A model generated the notes under the pieces. That model did no database searches, was not told where the DNA came from, and saw nothing but the letters and a program-made list of their open reading frames with translations. This document shows positions 47,974-55,882 of a DNA stretch of 64,000 nt, in pieces. Numbering within the stretch: position 1 is the stretch's first letter; each line of letters begins with the position of its first letter. The translations under genes and the position numbers were made by a program. This DNA comes from Saprospiraceae bacterium (GTDB lineage: Bacteria > Bacteroidota > Bacteroidia > Chitinophagales > Saprospiraceae): positions 1 to 64,000 of the forward strand of contig JABARE010000051.1 in NCBI GenBank assembly GCA_019187365.1. Direction: 5' to 3'.

Positions 47974-48870
47974 ATGTCGATCACGCCCCATTCTGAAGTT
48001 CTTCGCCGCATCGAATTCCGGCGGCACACCAAGGATGCCGTTTTTATCCTTGCGGGCGTTTGCTGTGCAAGCCTGGGTCTCAAGGGCTTTCTGTTGCCGA
48101 GCCGCTTTCTCGACGGCGGTGCCATGGGACTTGCCCTGATGGTTCAGGCCTTGTCGGAAATCGACCTGTCGCTGCTGATCGTGGCGATGAATCTGCCCTT
48201 CATTGCCATGGGGGCCAGGCAGTTTTCCATCGCATTTGCCGTCAAGAGCAGCGCAGCCATCGTTTTGCTGGCCATGATGGTCCACTTTCTATCTTTCCCT
48301 CCCGTTACGGTCGACAAGCTGCTCATTGCCGTTTTCGGTGGCTTTTTCCTGGGTGCAGGCATCGGCTTTGCCATACGCGGGGGAGCGGTGATCGATGGTT
48401 CCGAAGTGCTGGCCGTGTCAGTCAGCAGAAGATCCTCACTGACCGTAGGCGATTTTATCGCCGTTTTTAACGTCGTGCTGTTTGCAGGAGCTGCCCTGCT
48501 CTTCAGCATTGAGACAGCCATGTATTCCATGCTCACCTACCTGTCGGCCTCCAAGACCGTCGATTTTATCCTCAACGGAATCGAAGAGTACATCGGGGTG
48601 ATGATCGTTTCGGATCACGCAGAGGAGATCCGGCACCGGGTAACCCATGACCTCCAGCGGGGCATAACGGTCTTTAAATCGGAAGGGGGATTCGGGAAGT
48701 CGGGCGTCGTGCAGATGGAAAAAAAGATCCTTTTCTGTGCCATCACCCGGCTGGAAGTGACCAAACTCCTAAATGAGATCGAAAAAGTGGACGAAAGGGC
48801 CTTTGTCATACAGTATCCCATCAAAGACACCAAGGGTGGAATGATCAAAAAACGCCCCCTCCACGATTGA
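47974..48870 (+). CDS. YitT-family membrane protein with DUF2179 domain
   Basis: 298 aa. Six hydrophobic segments (residues ~20-185) with the family motif LLPSRFLDGGAMGLALM, followed by a cytoplasmic DUF2179 domain (SDHAEEIRHRVTHDLQRGITVFKSEGGF). YitT proteins are widespread with no settled function. The next gene starts 88 bp downstream after a separate regulatory region. Confidence 0.92.
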   Translation: MSITPHSEVLRRIEFRRHTKDAVFILAGVCCASLGLKGFLLPSRFLDGGAMGLALMVQALSEIDLSLLIVAMNLPFIAMGARQFSIAFAVKSSAAIVLLAMMVHFLSFPPVTVDKLLIAVFGGFFLGAGIGFAIRGGAVIDGSEVLAVSVSRRSSLTVGDFIAVFNVVLFAGAALLFSIETAMYSMLTYLSASKTVDFILNGIEEYIGVMIVSDHAEEIRHRVTHDLQRGITVFKSEGGFGKSGVVQMEKKILFCAITRLEVTKLLNEIEKVDERAFVIQYPIKDTKGGMIKKRPLHD

Positions 48871-48891
48871 AAGGAATGTTAAACTTGTCAA

Positions 48892-48917
48892 AATAAAAGT
48901 ATCAAAATACTTTTATT
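48892..48917. promoter_or_regulatory. Perfect 11-bp inverted repeat operator in the stress-operon promoter
   Basis: AATAAAAGTAT (48892-48902), a 4-nt spacer, then ATACTTTTATT (48907-48917): a perfect dyad. It sits just upstream of a TACATTTG -7 box (48931-48938), where a bound repressor would block the -33 region. Shape and location suit an Rrf2/NsrR-type regulator, and one is encoded at the end of the same operon (52451). Confidence 0.8.
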
Positions 48918-48930
48918 GACAAAATCATCA

Positions 48931-48938
48931 TACATTTG
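48931..48938 (+). promoter_or_regulatory. -7 box TACATTTG of the nitrosative-stress operon
   Basis: Matches TAnnTTTG, 20 bp before the ATG at 48959 and directly after the inverted-repeat operator. Confidence 0.6.
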
Positions 48939-48958
48939 CCATCAAACGTTAAAAGAGT

Positions 48959-49927
48959 ATGCAACCATCAACAGACAATATGCTCGACGTAACCACGATC
49001 GAGCCGCGGATGAAACACCCTACGATTTTCAGCCGCTTCGACGCTTTGGCCGAGGGTCAGAGCCTGACCATTCACAACGACCACGACCCGAAGCCCCTGT
49101 ATTACCAGATGTTGGGTGAGCGGGGAAATGTATTCCATTGGGAGTACCTGGAGCAGGGGCCCGAATGGTGGAAGGTGCGCATCACCAAGCGGGTGGCCGG
49201 AGCACCGGAGGAGACCCTGGGGCAAATGGCGGTACAGGATTTGCGCAAAGTCGAAGTGTTTAAGAAGTACGGCCTGGATTTTTGTTGTGGCGGAAAGAAG
49301 ACCCTAAAAGAAGCCTGTGCCGAGAAGGGGCTCGACGTCGTTCGCATTGAGCAGGAGCTGCAGGCCGTGGACCGCGCACCCCAAGCTCAAGCCAAGCCGC
49401 TGCCATACAGCGATTGGGGATTGGACTTTCTCGCCGATTACATCGTCAATACGCACCACCATTATGTGCAAAAGAGCCTTCCCGACCTTCGGGCTTACGC
49501 CGACAAGGTCGCGACGGTACACGGCGACCGCCATCCGGAACTCACCAACGTGCAGGCCATCGTACAGCAGGTAGCACAGGAGTTGACCTCGCACATGATG
49601 AAGGAGGAGCGCGTACTGTTCCCCTACATCAAATCGCTGGTTGCCGTATCAAAGGGAGAGCAGACGATGGAAGCATCGCCTTTTGGCACGGTGCGCAATC
49701 CCGTCAACATGATGGAAATGGAGCACGACATCGTAGCCAGGGATTTGGAGGAGATCCGCGCCGTAACACACAATTACGCCTTGCCGGATGACGCCTGCGG
49801 CAGCTACCGACTGTTATTTCAAATGCTCGACGAATTCGAGCAAGACCTGCACCTCCATGTTCACCTGGAGAACAACATATTATTTCCAAAGGCCATCGAG
49901 CTGGAAGCAAAGCTGTTCGCCAATTGA
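48959..49927 (+). CDS. RIC/ScdA-like iron-sulfur cluster repair di-iron protein with DUF2249 domain
   Basis: 322 aa in three parts: an N-terminal DUF2249 domain (about 20-80, LYYQMLGERGNVFHWEYLEQGPEWWKVRI), a ScdA_N/DUF542 domain (about 85-135, KYGLDFCCGGKKTLKEAC), and a hemerythrin-like di-iron domain (about 150-310, with HHHYVQK, HGDRHPEL, HMMKEERVLFPYI, MEHDIVARDL and HVHLENNILFPKA supplying ligands). RIC proteins repair Fe-S clusters damaged by NO or oxidative stress. The fused DUF2249 is unusual for classical YtfE/ScdA. First gene of the operon with the Rrf2-type operator. Confidence 0.92.
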   Translation: MQPSTDNMLDVTTIEPRMKHPTIFSRFDALAEGQSLTIHNDHDPKPLYYQMLGERGNVFHWEYLEQGPEWWKVRITKRVAGAPEETLGQMAVQDLRKVEVFKKYGLDFCCGGKKTLKEACAEKGLDVVRIEQELQAVDRAPQAQAKPLPYSDWGLDFLADYIVNTHHHYVQKSLPDLRAYADKVATVHGDRHPELTNVQAIVQQVAQELTSHMMKEERVLFPYIKSLVAVSKGEQTMEASPFGTVRNPVNMMEMEHDIVARDLEEIRAVTHNYALPDDACGSYRLLFQMLDEFEQDLHLHVHLENNILFPKAIELEAKLFAN

Positions 49928-50022
49928 AGCGGCAGCGGGCGCTGCGGGAATTCGCGGGCAGAGGCGTATGCTGATGCTGCGGATGCGGATTCTCCCGGTT
50001 TTGCTGGCAATAAGCAAAGGCC

Positions 50023-50841
50023 ATGATTCCCATTGACGCCAACACCAAGATCGCAACCCTGATCAACCAGCATCCCGACGCTCTGGAGGCCATCGTCGGC
50101 TTGTCGCCGCATTTTAAAAAACTTCGCAATCCGATCCTTCGCAAACTGATGGCTTCGCGCACCACCATCGACACGGCGTGCCGGGTGGGCAAGATACCGC
50201 TGCGGCTGTTTTTTGAACGACTGGCCCCATTGGGCTTTGTCGCTTCCGGAACGGAGTCGACGCGGGAGGTGCCTGGTGCAGAGCCCCGGCCCTTGCCGGA
50301 AGTGGTGAGAAGCCTGCATCCCGAAAAAGTGGTAGATCTCGACGTAAGGCCCATCCTGGGTTCCGGCTTGGATCCTCTGGAGCGGATCCTGCAGGAGGTG
50401 CGCAAACTTCCGGCTGGACATGTGCTGAAAGTCATCAACAGCTTTGAACCGGCGCCGTTGATCCTGCTGCTCAAACGCCAGGGGTTTGAGGCCCATGCCG
50501 TGCACCGGGATGCTGACACGGTAGAGACCTATTTTTTTAGGTCTTCTGAGGCGGTGCGCATACCCAAATCAGAGCTACCGGTCCAGGGCGGAAGCTGGGC
50601 GGAGGTCGAAAACCGGTTTGGAGCCTCGATGACCCGCATCGACGTGCGCGGAATGGAAATGCCTCAGCCCATGTTTGCCATCCTCGACGCAATCGACGGA
50701 CTGGAAGCCGGAAAGGCGCTCTTTGTACAGCATAAACGCGTGCCCGTTTTTTTGCTGCCCGAACTCGAAGAACGGGGCATAGAATACGTCCTCAACGACC
50801 GCGGGGAAGGCGACGTACAGATGATCCTCTACCGCAACTGA
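50023..50841 (+). CDS. DUF1858 plus tandem DUF2249 protein
   Basis: 272 aa. The N-terminal ~70 residues (TKIATLINQHPDALEAIVGLSPHFKKLRNPILRK) are DUF1858-like; two TusA-like DUF2249 domains follow (KVVDLDVRPILGSGLDPLERIL near 105 and TRIDVRGMEMPQPMFAILDAI near 205). Such proteins recur beside RIC and NO-related genes and are thought to handle sulfur or metal centres; exact role unknown. Second gene of the operon. Confidence 0.85.
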   Translation: MIPIDANTKIATLINQHPDALEAIVGLSPHFKKLRNPILRKLMASRTTIDTACRVGKIPLRLFFERLAPLGFVASGTESTREVPGAEPRPLPEVVRSLHPEKVVDLDVRPILGSGLDPLERILQEVRKLPAGHVLKVINSFEPAPLILLLKRQGFEAHAVHRDADTVETYFFRSSEAVRIPKSELPVQGGSWAEVENRFGASMTRIDVRGMEMPQPMFAILDAIDGLEAGKALFVQHKRVPVFLLPELEERGIEYVLNDRGEGDVQMILYRN

Positions 50842-50842
50842 T

Positions 50843-52129
50843 ATGATGGGAGTGCCGGAGCGCTTGCGTACCACGCCGTCAGGACTTGTTCTGCCCTTTT
50901 ACGCATACGCCGCTGCTTCCTTTCTAGCCTCGGCCCTGCTGGCATTCTTTTCCCTGGATGCCTTTGGCGAACACCATCACCACCCACACCTGCTTGCCGT
51001 GACTCACTCCATGGCCCTTGGATGGGCAACCATGATCATTTTCGGGGCGAGTTACCAGTTGGTTCCCGTTCTGATCGAACGCGAGTTATACAGCGTCCGC
51101 ATGGGATATGTGAGCTTTGCTTTTTTGGCAACAGGCATTCCATTGCTGGTAGGGGCTTTTTACGCGTTCGACATGGGCCCGCTTGCCAAATGGGGAGGGC
51201 GACTGGTTCTGCTCGGCTTCGCACTCTACCTCATCAATTTGTCGAAAAGCATCGCGCTGAGCGGCATTCGCAACATCCATGTGCGCTTTGTGCACACGGC
51301 CGCGATATGGCTTTTTGTCGTTGGGGCATTTGGGCTGGTGCTGGTTTACAATTTTACCTTCAGGATGCTTCCCGGCGATCCCTGGAAATACCTGCCCCTG
51401 CACGCGCATGCTGGGGTGCTCGGCTGGTTTCTGATGCTGATCCTGGGCATTGCTTCGCGGCTGATCCCCATGTTCCTGGTTTCCAAATACACTAACGAAC
51501 GTTTGTTAGTATGGATTTATTATCTGGTCAATAGCGCATTGGCAATCTACATTGTAGCATTTTACGTTCCGGCATTGCGCCTGATCGCTCCATTGCCCTG
51601 GGTGCTGTTGCTGGCCGCCGTGATCCTGTTTGGCGCGTATTGCCGCGGAGCATTCCTCATGCGGTTGCGCAAAAGCGTGGATGCCCCCATGAAGATGTCG
51701 CTGCTCTCTGTGTTGATGATCCTGTTGCCGCTGGTGGCCATGCTCGCCTACCTCGTCGCCTACGCAGGTCGGGGTGGTGAAGGCGGACAACTGCTAACCA
51801 CCTATGGCTACCTCATTTTTTTTGGGTGGATCACCGCCATTATCCTGGGCATGACCTTTAAAACCCTGCCATTCATCGTTTGGAACCGGGAATACCGGCC
51901 GGGCAGTTTTACAGGCAAGCCACCCAATCCCAAGGATCTTTACAGCGATGGCCTTTTCAAAGCAGGAGCACTTGCTTACCTTGCGGGATTCGCCGCTTTC
52001 GCGTCCGGCATTGCCATAGAACATCCGTGGACGATGCGCGTGGGGGCCGGACTGGTAGTGGTCGCCGCTGTAGCTTACAACGCCAATGCCTGGAAAGTAC
52101 TCTTGCATCGAAAACGAGCACCTAAATGA
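50843..52129 (+). CDS. Heme-copper-oxidase-like polytopic membrane protein
   Basis: 428 aa, about 12 transmembrane helices. Histidine motifs HHHHPHLLAVTHSMALGW (near 45), VRFVHTAAIW and LHAHAGVLGWFLML (near 185) resemble haem/metal ligand positions of heme-copper oxidase subunit I, NorB or NnrS proteins, but the protein is shorter and I cannot trace every ligand. In this operon an NO-related role is plausible. It starts 1 bp after the previous stop and overlaps the next gene by 4 bp. A palindrome of the ACTAAC family lies inside (51491-51510). Confidence 0.75.
   Translation: MMGVPERLRTTPSGLVLPFYAYAAASFLASALLAFFSLDAFGEHHHHPHLLAVTHSMALGWATMIIFGASYQLVPVLIERELYSVRMGYVSFAFLATGIPLLVGAFYAFDMGPLAKWGGRLVLLGFALYLINLSKSIALSGIRNIHVRFVHTAAIWLFVVGAFGLVLVYNFTFRMLPGDPWKYLPLHAHAGVLGWFLMLILGIASRLIPMFLVSKYTNERLLVWIYYLVNSALAIYIVAFYVPALRLIAPLPWVLLLAAVILFGAYCRGAFLMRLRKSVDAPMKMSLLSVLMILLPLVAMLAYLVAYAGRGGEGGQLLTTYGYLIFFGWITAIILGMTFKTLPFIVWNREYRPGSFTGKPPNPKDLYSDGLFKAGALAYLAGFAAFASGIAIEHPWTMRVGAGLVVVAAVAYNANAWKVLLHRKRAPK
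51491..51510. other. Palindrome ACTAACGAACGTTTGTTAGT inside a coding region
   Basis: The best copy of the recurrent 20-bp palindrome (one mismatch between arms). It is translated as TNERLLV in the middle of the membrane-protein gene. Confidence 0.5.
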
Positions 52130-52449
52130 ACGAGATGAATGCAATCGACCGCCATGGTTTGCGGGCTGCTGAGGCGCTCCAGGAGGTGCTCGACCCGGAA
52201 ATCGGTCTGAACATCGTAGACCTCGGTCTCGTGTACGGGATCGAGGTTTTTCCGGAAGAGCAGAAGCTGCGGTGTCTGCTGACCCTTACAACCCAGTTCT
52301 GTCCCATGGGCGAATCGATTGTCGATGGGGCGCGCGTTGCGCTGGAGCGGGCTTTCGAAGGGTATGCGGTTGATGTGGACCTGAAATTTGATCCTCCTTG
52401 GGCATATGGCATGATTTCGGACGCAGGAAGACAATTTTTAAACGCATGA
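52126..52449 (+). CDS. DUF59 (MIP18/SufT-like) Fe-S assembly factor
   Basis: 107 aa. Family pattern ALQEVLDPEIGLNIVDLGLVYGIEV, LTLTTQFCPMGESI with the conserved cysteine, and FDPPWAYGMISDAGR near the end. DUF59 proteins help deliver Fe-S clusters; in aerobic phenylacetate pathways a relative is PaaD. Here the RIC neighbour points to Fe-S maintenance. ATG overlaps the upstream stop (4 bp). Confidence 0.9.
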   Translation: MNEMNAIDRHGLRAAEALQEVLDPEIGLNIVDLGLVYGIEVFPEEQKLRCLLTLTTQFCPMGESIVDGARVALERAFEGYAVDVDLKFDPPWAYGMISDAGRQFLNA

Positions 52450-52450
52450 C

Positions 52451-52924
52451 ATGCTGAGTCTCGGTTGCAAAGCTTCGATCAAAGCCATGGTTTTCCTGGC
52501 CTCCCGGCCAAGTCCGGCGATCCGTTCAGGAATCCGCGACGTGGCAGCACACATTGGAGAAAACGAACACACCGTGGGCAAGCTTTTGCAGAAACTGGTG
52601 CGCCACGGCCTGGTCAATAGTTCCAAAGGTCCGAACGGGGGTTTTTTTCTGACCGCTCCGCAGCGCAACCTTCCCCTTATGCGGATCATAGAAGTCATCG
52701 ACGGCGACAACGTGTTTCACCGGTGCGGGCTGGGCTTGAATGAATGCTCCGAAACGCATCCGTGTCCACTGCACAGCGATTTTAAAGTGATCCGGACGAT
52801 GTTTGAAAAGCTTTGCAACGATAAGCGCATCGTCGACCTCACACGGGACCTCGGAAGTGGGTTGTCCCATCTTCTCGGCACGAGCCAAACCATTCCAAAG
52901 GACGACGGATCCGATGGGCACTGA
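52451..52924 (+). CDS. Rrf2-family transcriptional regulator (NsrR/IscR-like)
   Basis: 157 aa: winged-helix DNA-binding domain (LLQKLVRHGLVNSSKGPNGGFFL is the wing region) and three cysteines in RCGLGLNECSETHPCPLH, the spacing expected for an Fe-S cluster that senses NO or Fe-S status. It starts 1 bp after the DUF59 gene and is the last gene of the operon, so it probably autoregulates through the 11-bp inverted repeat at 48892. NsrR-like NO sensing is inference from gene context. Confidence 0.9.
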   Translation: MLSLGCKASIKAMVFLASRPSPAIRSGIRDVAAHIGENEHTVGKLLQKLVRHGLVNSSKGPNGGFFLTAPQRNLPLMRIIEVIDGDNVFHRCGLGLNECSETHPCPLHSDFKVIRTMFEKLCNDKRIVDLTRDLGSGLSHLLGTSQTIPKDDGSDGH

Positions 52925-53377
52925 GTTCATCCACCGGAACAGGCCGGATGCGCGATGGCCTTCGTGCGGCCGAAACCGGGCCCAGATCGGCGGTGCCCTA
53001 TACGGACGACTGGTGGGGAGGCCTTCCTCGCCCACTTTACCCGGCCACCAAGGGGCTGGGGGCATTACATACCCCACCGATTTAACGAATCGATTGCAAG
53101 GGTTTGGATGGGTTAAAGGAACTATTCTGCCTTCTAAAGCCGTTAATTTTTGTACTTTTAAGGCCGGATTGTGTGAGCCCACTTTATCAAAAGATGTGTT
53201 ACGCACTTTCCGTAGTGCACATATACCATGTGCCAGGGTAACGATTTTGCAAAATTTAATTTTATGCCTGCTGGAGTCCTGCCGCGGAGCGGGTTCAATT
53301 AAATTTTCAGATTAGAGCCTTTTGGATAAATTTGTCTTAATGATGGGGTTTGCCCACAGTAAGCGCAATACAGGAAC
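52925..53377. promoter_or_regulatory. Regulatory/intergenic region before the benzoyl-CoA reductase cluster
   Basis: 453 bp with no supportable gene. The first ~180 bp are GC-rich, then AT-rich. A TAAATTTG box at 53327-53334 matches the -7 consensus 43 bp before the bcrC ATG; a -33 TTTG at the right distance is not seen. No strong palindrome of the ACTAAC or Rrf2 type was found, so control of the cluster is not evident. Confidence 0.5.
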
Positions 53378-54568
53378 ATGAGCAATTTGGAAAGCATCAT
53401 TCAGTCGTGTAAGGAAGTTGCATTTGACCTCGATTTCAAACAGGCCAAAGCCTGGAAGGGCGAATCGCCCGGCCGGATCGTGGTGGGTTACCTCCCCATC
53501 TACATGCCCCGCGAGATCGTGCATGCTGCCGGCGGTCTGCCGGTGGGCATTTTCGGTGGAGGAGACCGCAAGCCCATCGTCAAGGGCGACGCCTATTACC
53601 AGTCTTACATCTGCCACATACCCCGGAGCGTCATGGAAATGGTGCTCGACCATCAGATGGATCACTTTGACGGTTTCGTTTTTCCGTCGATCTGCGACGT
53701 GATCCGCAACCTCTCAGGCATGTTCAAGCAGCACGGATTCGGGCGATTTGTAAAATACCTCGACCTGCCACAGAACTTTGTTCCCGAGATCGGAGGACGG
53801 TTTTATATCCACGAGATGGAGCACATCCTGCGTTACATGCGCGAAGTAAACGGGAAAGAAGTCACTGCAGAAGATCTCAACCACAGCATACGTTTGTACA
53901 ACCGCAACCGCGAACTCATCGAGCAGATTTACGACCTGCGCGAGGAATTTCCCTGGAGGCTCAGCCTGGAAGAATGGTATTACGTGTTGCGTGCCGGGAC
54001 GGTGATCCCGGTTGAAGAACACAACGAACGGTTGCATGCGGTACTGGAGGCCATCCGGCAGCCCATCGGCACGCCACAGGATCGCATCAAGGTCGTTCTT
54101 TCGGGAGCTTTTTGCGAGCAACCCGCCATTGGTTTGATCAAAGCCATTGAAGATGCCGGTTGCTACGTCGTCGAAGACGATCTTATGCTGGGAAGCCGTA
54201 TGATACTGGGCCCCATTGACGACCAGTCGGATGACCCGCTGGAAGCCATAGCCCATGCTTACCTGACCCGCAGCCGGTACTCCTCATCCATTTACGACGT
54301 GCACCAGCCCAAGGAAGACCGTCTTGAGGCCCTGGTGCAGCAGCGCAATGCGTCGGGCGTCATTTTTGCATCTGCGAGTTTCTGCGATCCCAGCCTGCTC
54401 GATGCACCCATTTTTCAAAATGCCTTTAACGTGCGCGGACTTCGCTACATCGCCTTCCAGTACAGTGAGAACATCAACCAGTTTAAGGTGATCAAAGAGC
54501 AGGTCGGCGCATTTGCCGACTCCATCAAACTGTGGGAGGACGAACCGGCAGAGGTCAGCATAGCTTGA
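53378..54568 (+). CDS. bcrC: Benzoyl-CoA reductase subunit C
   Basis: 396 aa, similar over its length to BcrC/BadD of ATP-dependent class I benzoyl-CoA reductases. Family landmarks: YLPIYMPREIVHAAGGLPVGIFGGGD, AYYQSYICHIPRS (C79), FPSICDVIRNLSGM (C106), GAFCEQPAIGLIKAIEDAGCYVVEDD and FASASFCDPSLLD (C336). With BcrB it forms the catalytic half that dearomatises benzoyl-CoA. First gene of the cluster; bcrB follows after 21 bp. The protein belongs to the wider 2-hydroxyacyl-CoA dehydratase D family, but length, order and neighbours fit Bcr. Confidence 0.93.
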   Translation: MSNLESIIQSCKEVAFDLDFKQAKAWKGESPGRIVVGYLPIYMPREIVHAAGGLPVGIFGGGDRKPIVKGDAYYQSYICHIPRSVMEMVLDHQMDHFDGFVFPSICDVIRNLSGMFKQHGFGRFVKYLDLPQNFVPEIGGRFYIHEMEHILRYMREVNGKEVTAEDLNHSIRLYNRNRELIEQIYDLREEFPWRLSLEEWYYVLRAGTVIPVEEHNERLHAVLEAIRQPIGTPQDRIKVVLSGAFCEQPAIGLIKAIEDAGCYVVEDDLMLGSRMILGPIDDQSDDPLEAIAHAYLTRSRYSSSIYDVHQPKEDRLEALVQQRNASGVIFASASFCDPSLLDAPIFQNAFNVRGLRYIAFQYSENINQFKVIKEQVGAFADSIKLWEDEPAEVSIA

Positions 54569-54589
54569 ACGATTTCAATTGACAACATA

Positions 54590-55879
54590 ATGAGCAAAGA
54601 AGCCATCAAGGAAAAGAGCATGATTCTCCAAAAGGAGATGGTCGAAGGGTTGTTCAACGAGCTCGACCGCGTGCAGGAAACGGGAAAGAAAGTGTGTTAC
54701 ACCTTTGTTCCCGGAAACCTCTCGGAGCTGATCCGCTGTTTCGACATGCTGCCGGTGTATCCGGAGATCAACGCGCTGCAAAATGCCATGCGCAAAAAAT
54801 CTGCCGGTTACATCAAAGAAGCCGAACGGCACGCACATTCCGAAGACGTATGCACTTACGTGAAGTGCGACATTGGCATGATGATCAAGGGAAACATTGG
54901 TCCGACGGGATCAAAGATCCCGGATCCGGACGTCCTGTTGCTGAGTTATACGGGCTGTTTTACGTTTATGAAATGGTTCGAAACCCTCAAGCGCAGCTAT
55001 CCCAATGCAGAGGTCATCATGCTGCACACTCCTTACCAGGAGAACGGCGAAATGACCCCGCAGATGACTGCTTACATGGTACAGCAACTGGAGCAGGAAG
55101 TGATCCCAAAAATGGAAAAGGTTTCCGGGGTGAAGTTCGATCCGGAGAAGCTGAAAAAGATCCTTGGTCTTGCACGCGAAGCGCAGGATTGGATCGCGCG
55201 CATTTTTGAAACGACCAAGCACCGGCCTTCGCCGATCGACGCGTATTTCGCCGGTGTGTATTACATAGGGCCCATTAACATTGGGTTCAGGGGCACCCCG
55301 GAAGCAGTCGCCTATTACAAGGAGCTTTACAACGAGATCATGGAGCGGGTGCTGCAGGGACTGGGACCCATCACCCCGGAAGGAGAAATGCCGGAAGAAA
55401 AGTACCGCCTTGTGGTGGAAGGACCTCCCAACTGGACCAACTTCCGCGAGTTCTGGAAAATATTTTACGACATGGGTGCAGTGATCGTTGCTTCATCTTA
55501 CACCAAGGTCGGCGGCGTTTACGATCTGGGATGGCGTCATGACCCCGACCGTCCGCTGGAATCGCTTGCAGAATACTGCATGAACTGCTACACCAACCTC
55601 AACATACCGCAGCGCATCTCCCTGTTGTCGAAACTCATCAAAGAATACCACGCCGACGGTTACGTGACCAATTCCATCAAAAGCTGCAATTCATTTTCAG
55701 CAGGTCAGCTCGCCATGATGCGCGAGATTGAAGACAAGCTCGAAGTGCCGGTAGGTTTTATAGAATCCGACCTGGTGGATCCGCGGTATTTTTCGTACTC
55801 AAACATCAAAAACCGTTTGGAATCGTATTTCCAGATGCTGGCACAACGCAAATTCATCCACGAAACTCAAAATGCATAA
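54590..55879 (+). CDS. bcrB: Benzoyl-CoA reductase subunit B
   Basis: 429 aa, BcrB/BadE type. Cysteines that can ligate the catalytic Fe-S cluster are C36 (KKVCYTFVPGNLSELIRC), C88/C93 (EDVCTYVKCDIGMM) and C123 (SYTGCFTFMKWF). GNIGPTGSKIPDPDVLLLSY and YCMNCYTNLNIPQRI are further family blocks. Pairs with BcrC. It is 3 bp from the bcrA start. Confidence 0.94.
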   Translation: MSKEAIKEKSMILQKEMVEGLFNELDRVQETGKKVCYTFVPGNLSELIRCFDMLPVYPEINALQNAMRKKSAGYIKEAERHAHSEDVCTYVKCDIGMMIKGNIGPTGSKIPDPDVLLLSYTGCFTFMKWFETLKRSYPNAEVIMLHTPYQENGEMTPQMTAYMVQQLEQEVIPKMEKVSGVKFDPEKLKKILGLAREAQDWIARIFETTKHRPSPIDAYFAGVYYIGPINIGFRGTPEAVAYYKELYNEIMERVLQGLGPITPEGEMPEEKYRLVVEGPPNWTNFREFWKIFYDMGAVIVASSYTKVGGVYDLGWRHDPDRPLESLAEYCMNCYTNLNIPQRISLLSKLIKEYHADGYVTNSIKSCNSFSAGQLAMMREIEDKLEVPVGFIESDLVDPRYFSYSNIKNRLESYFQMLAQRKFIHETQNA

Positions 55880-55882
55880 GGC

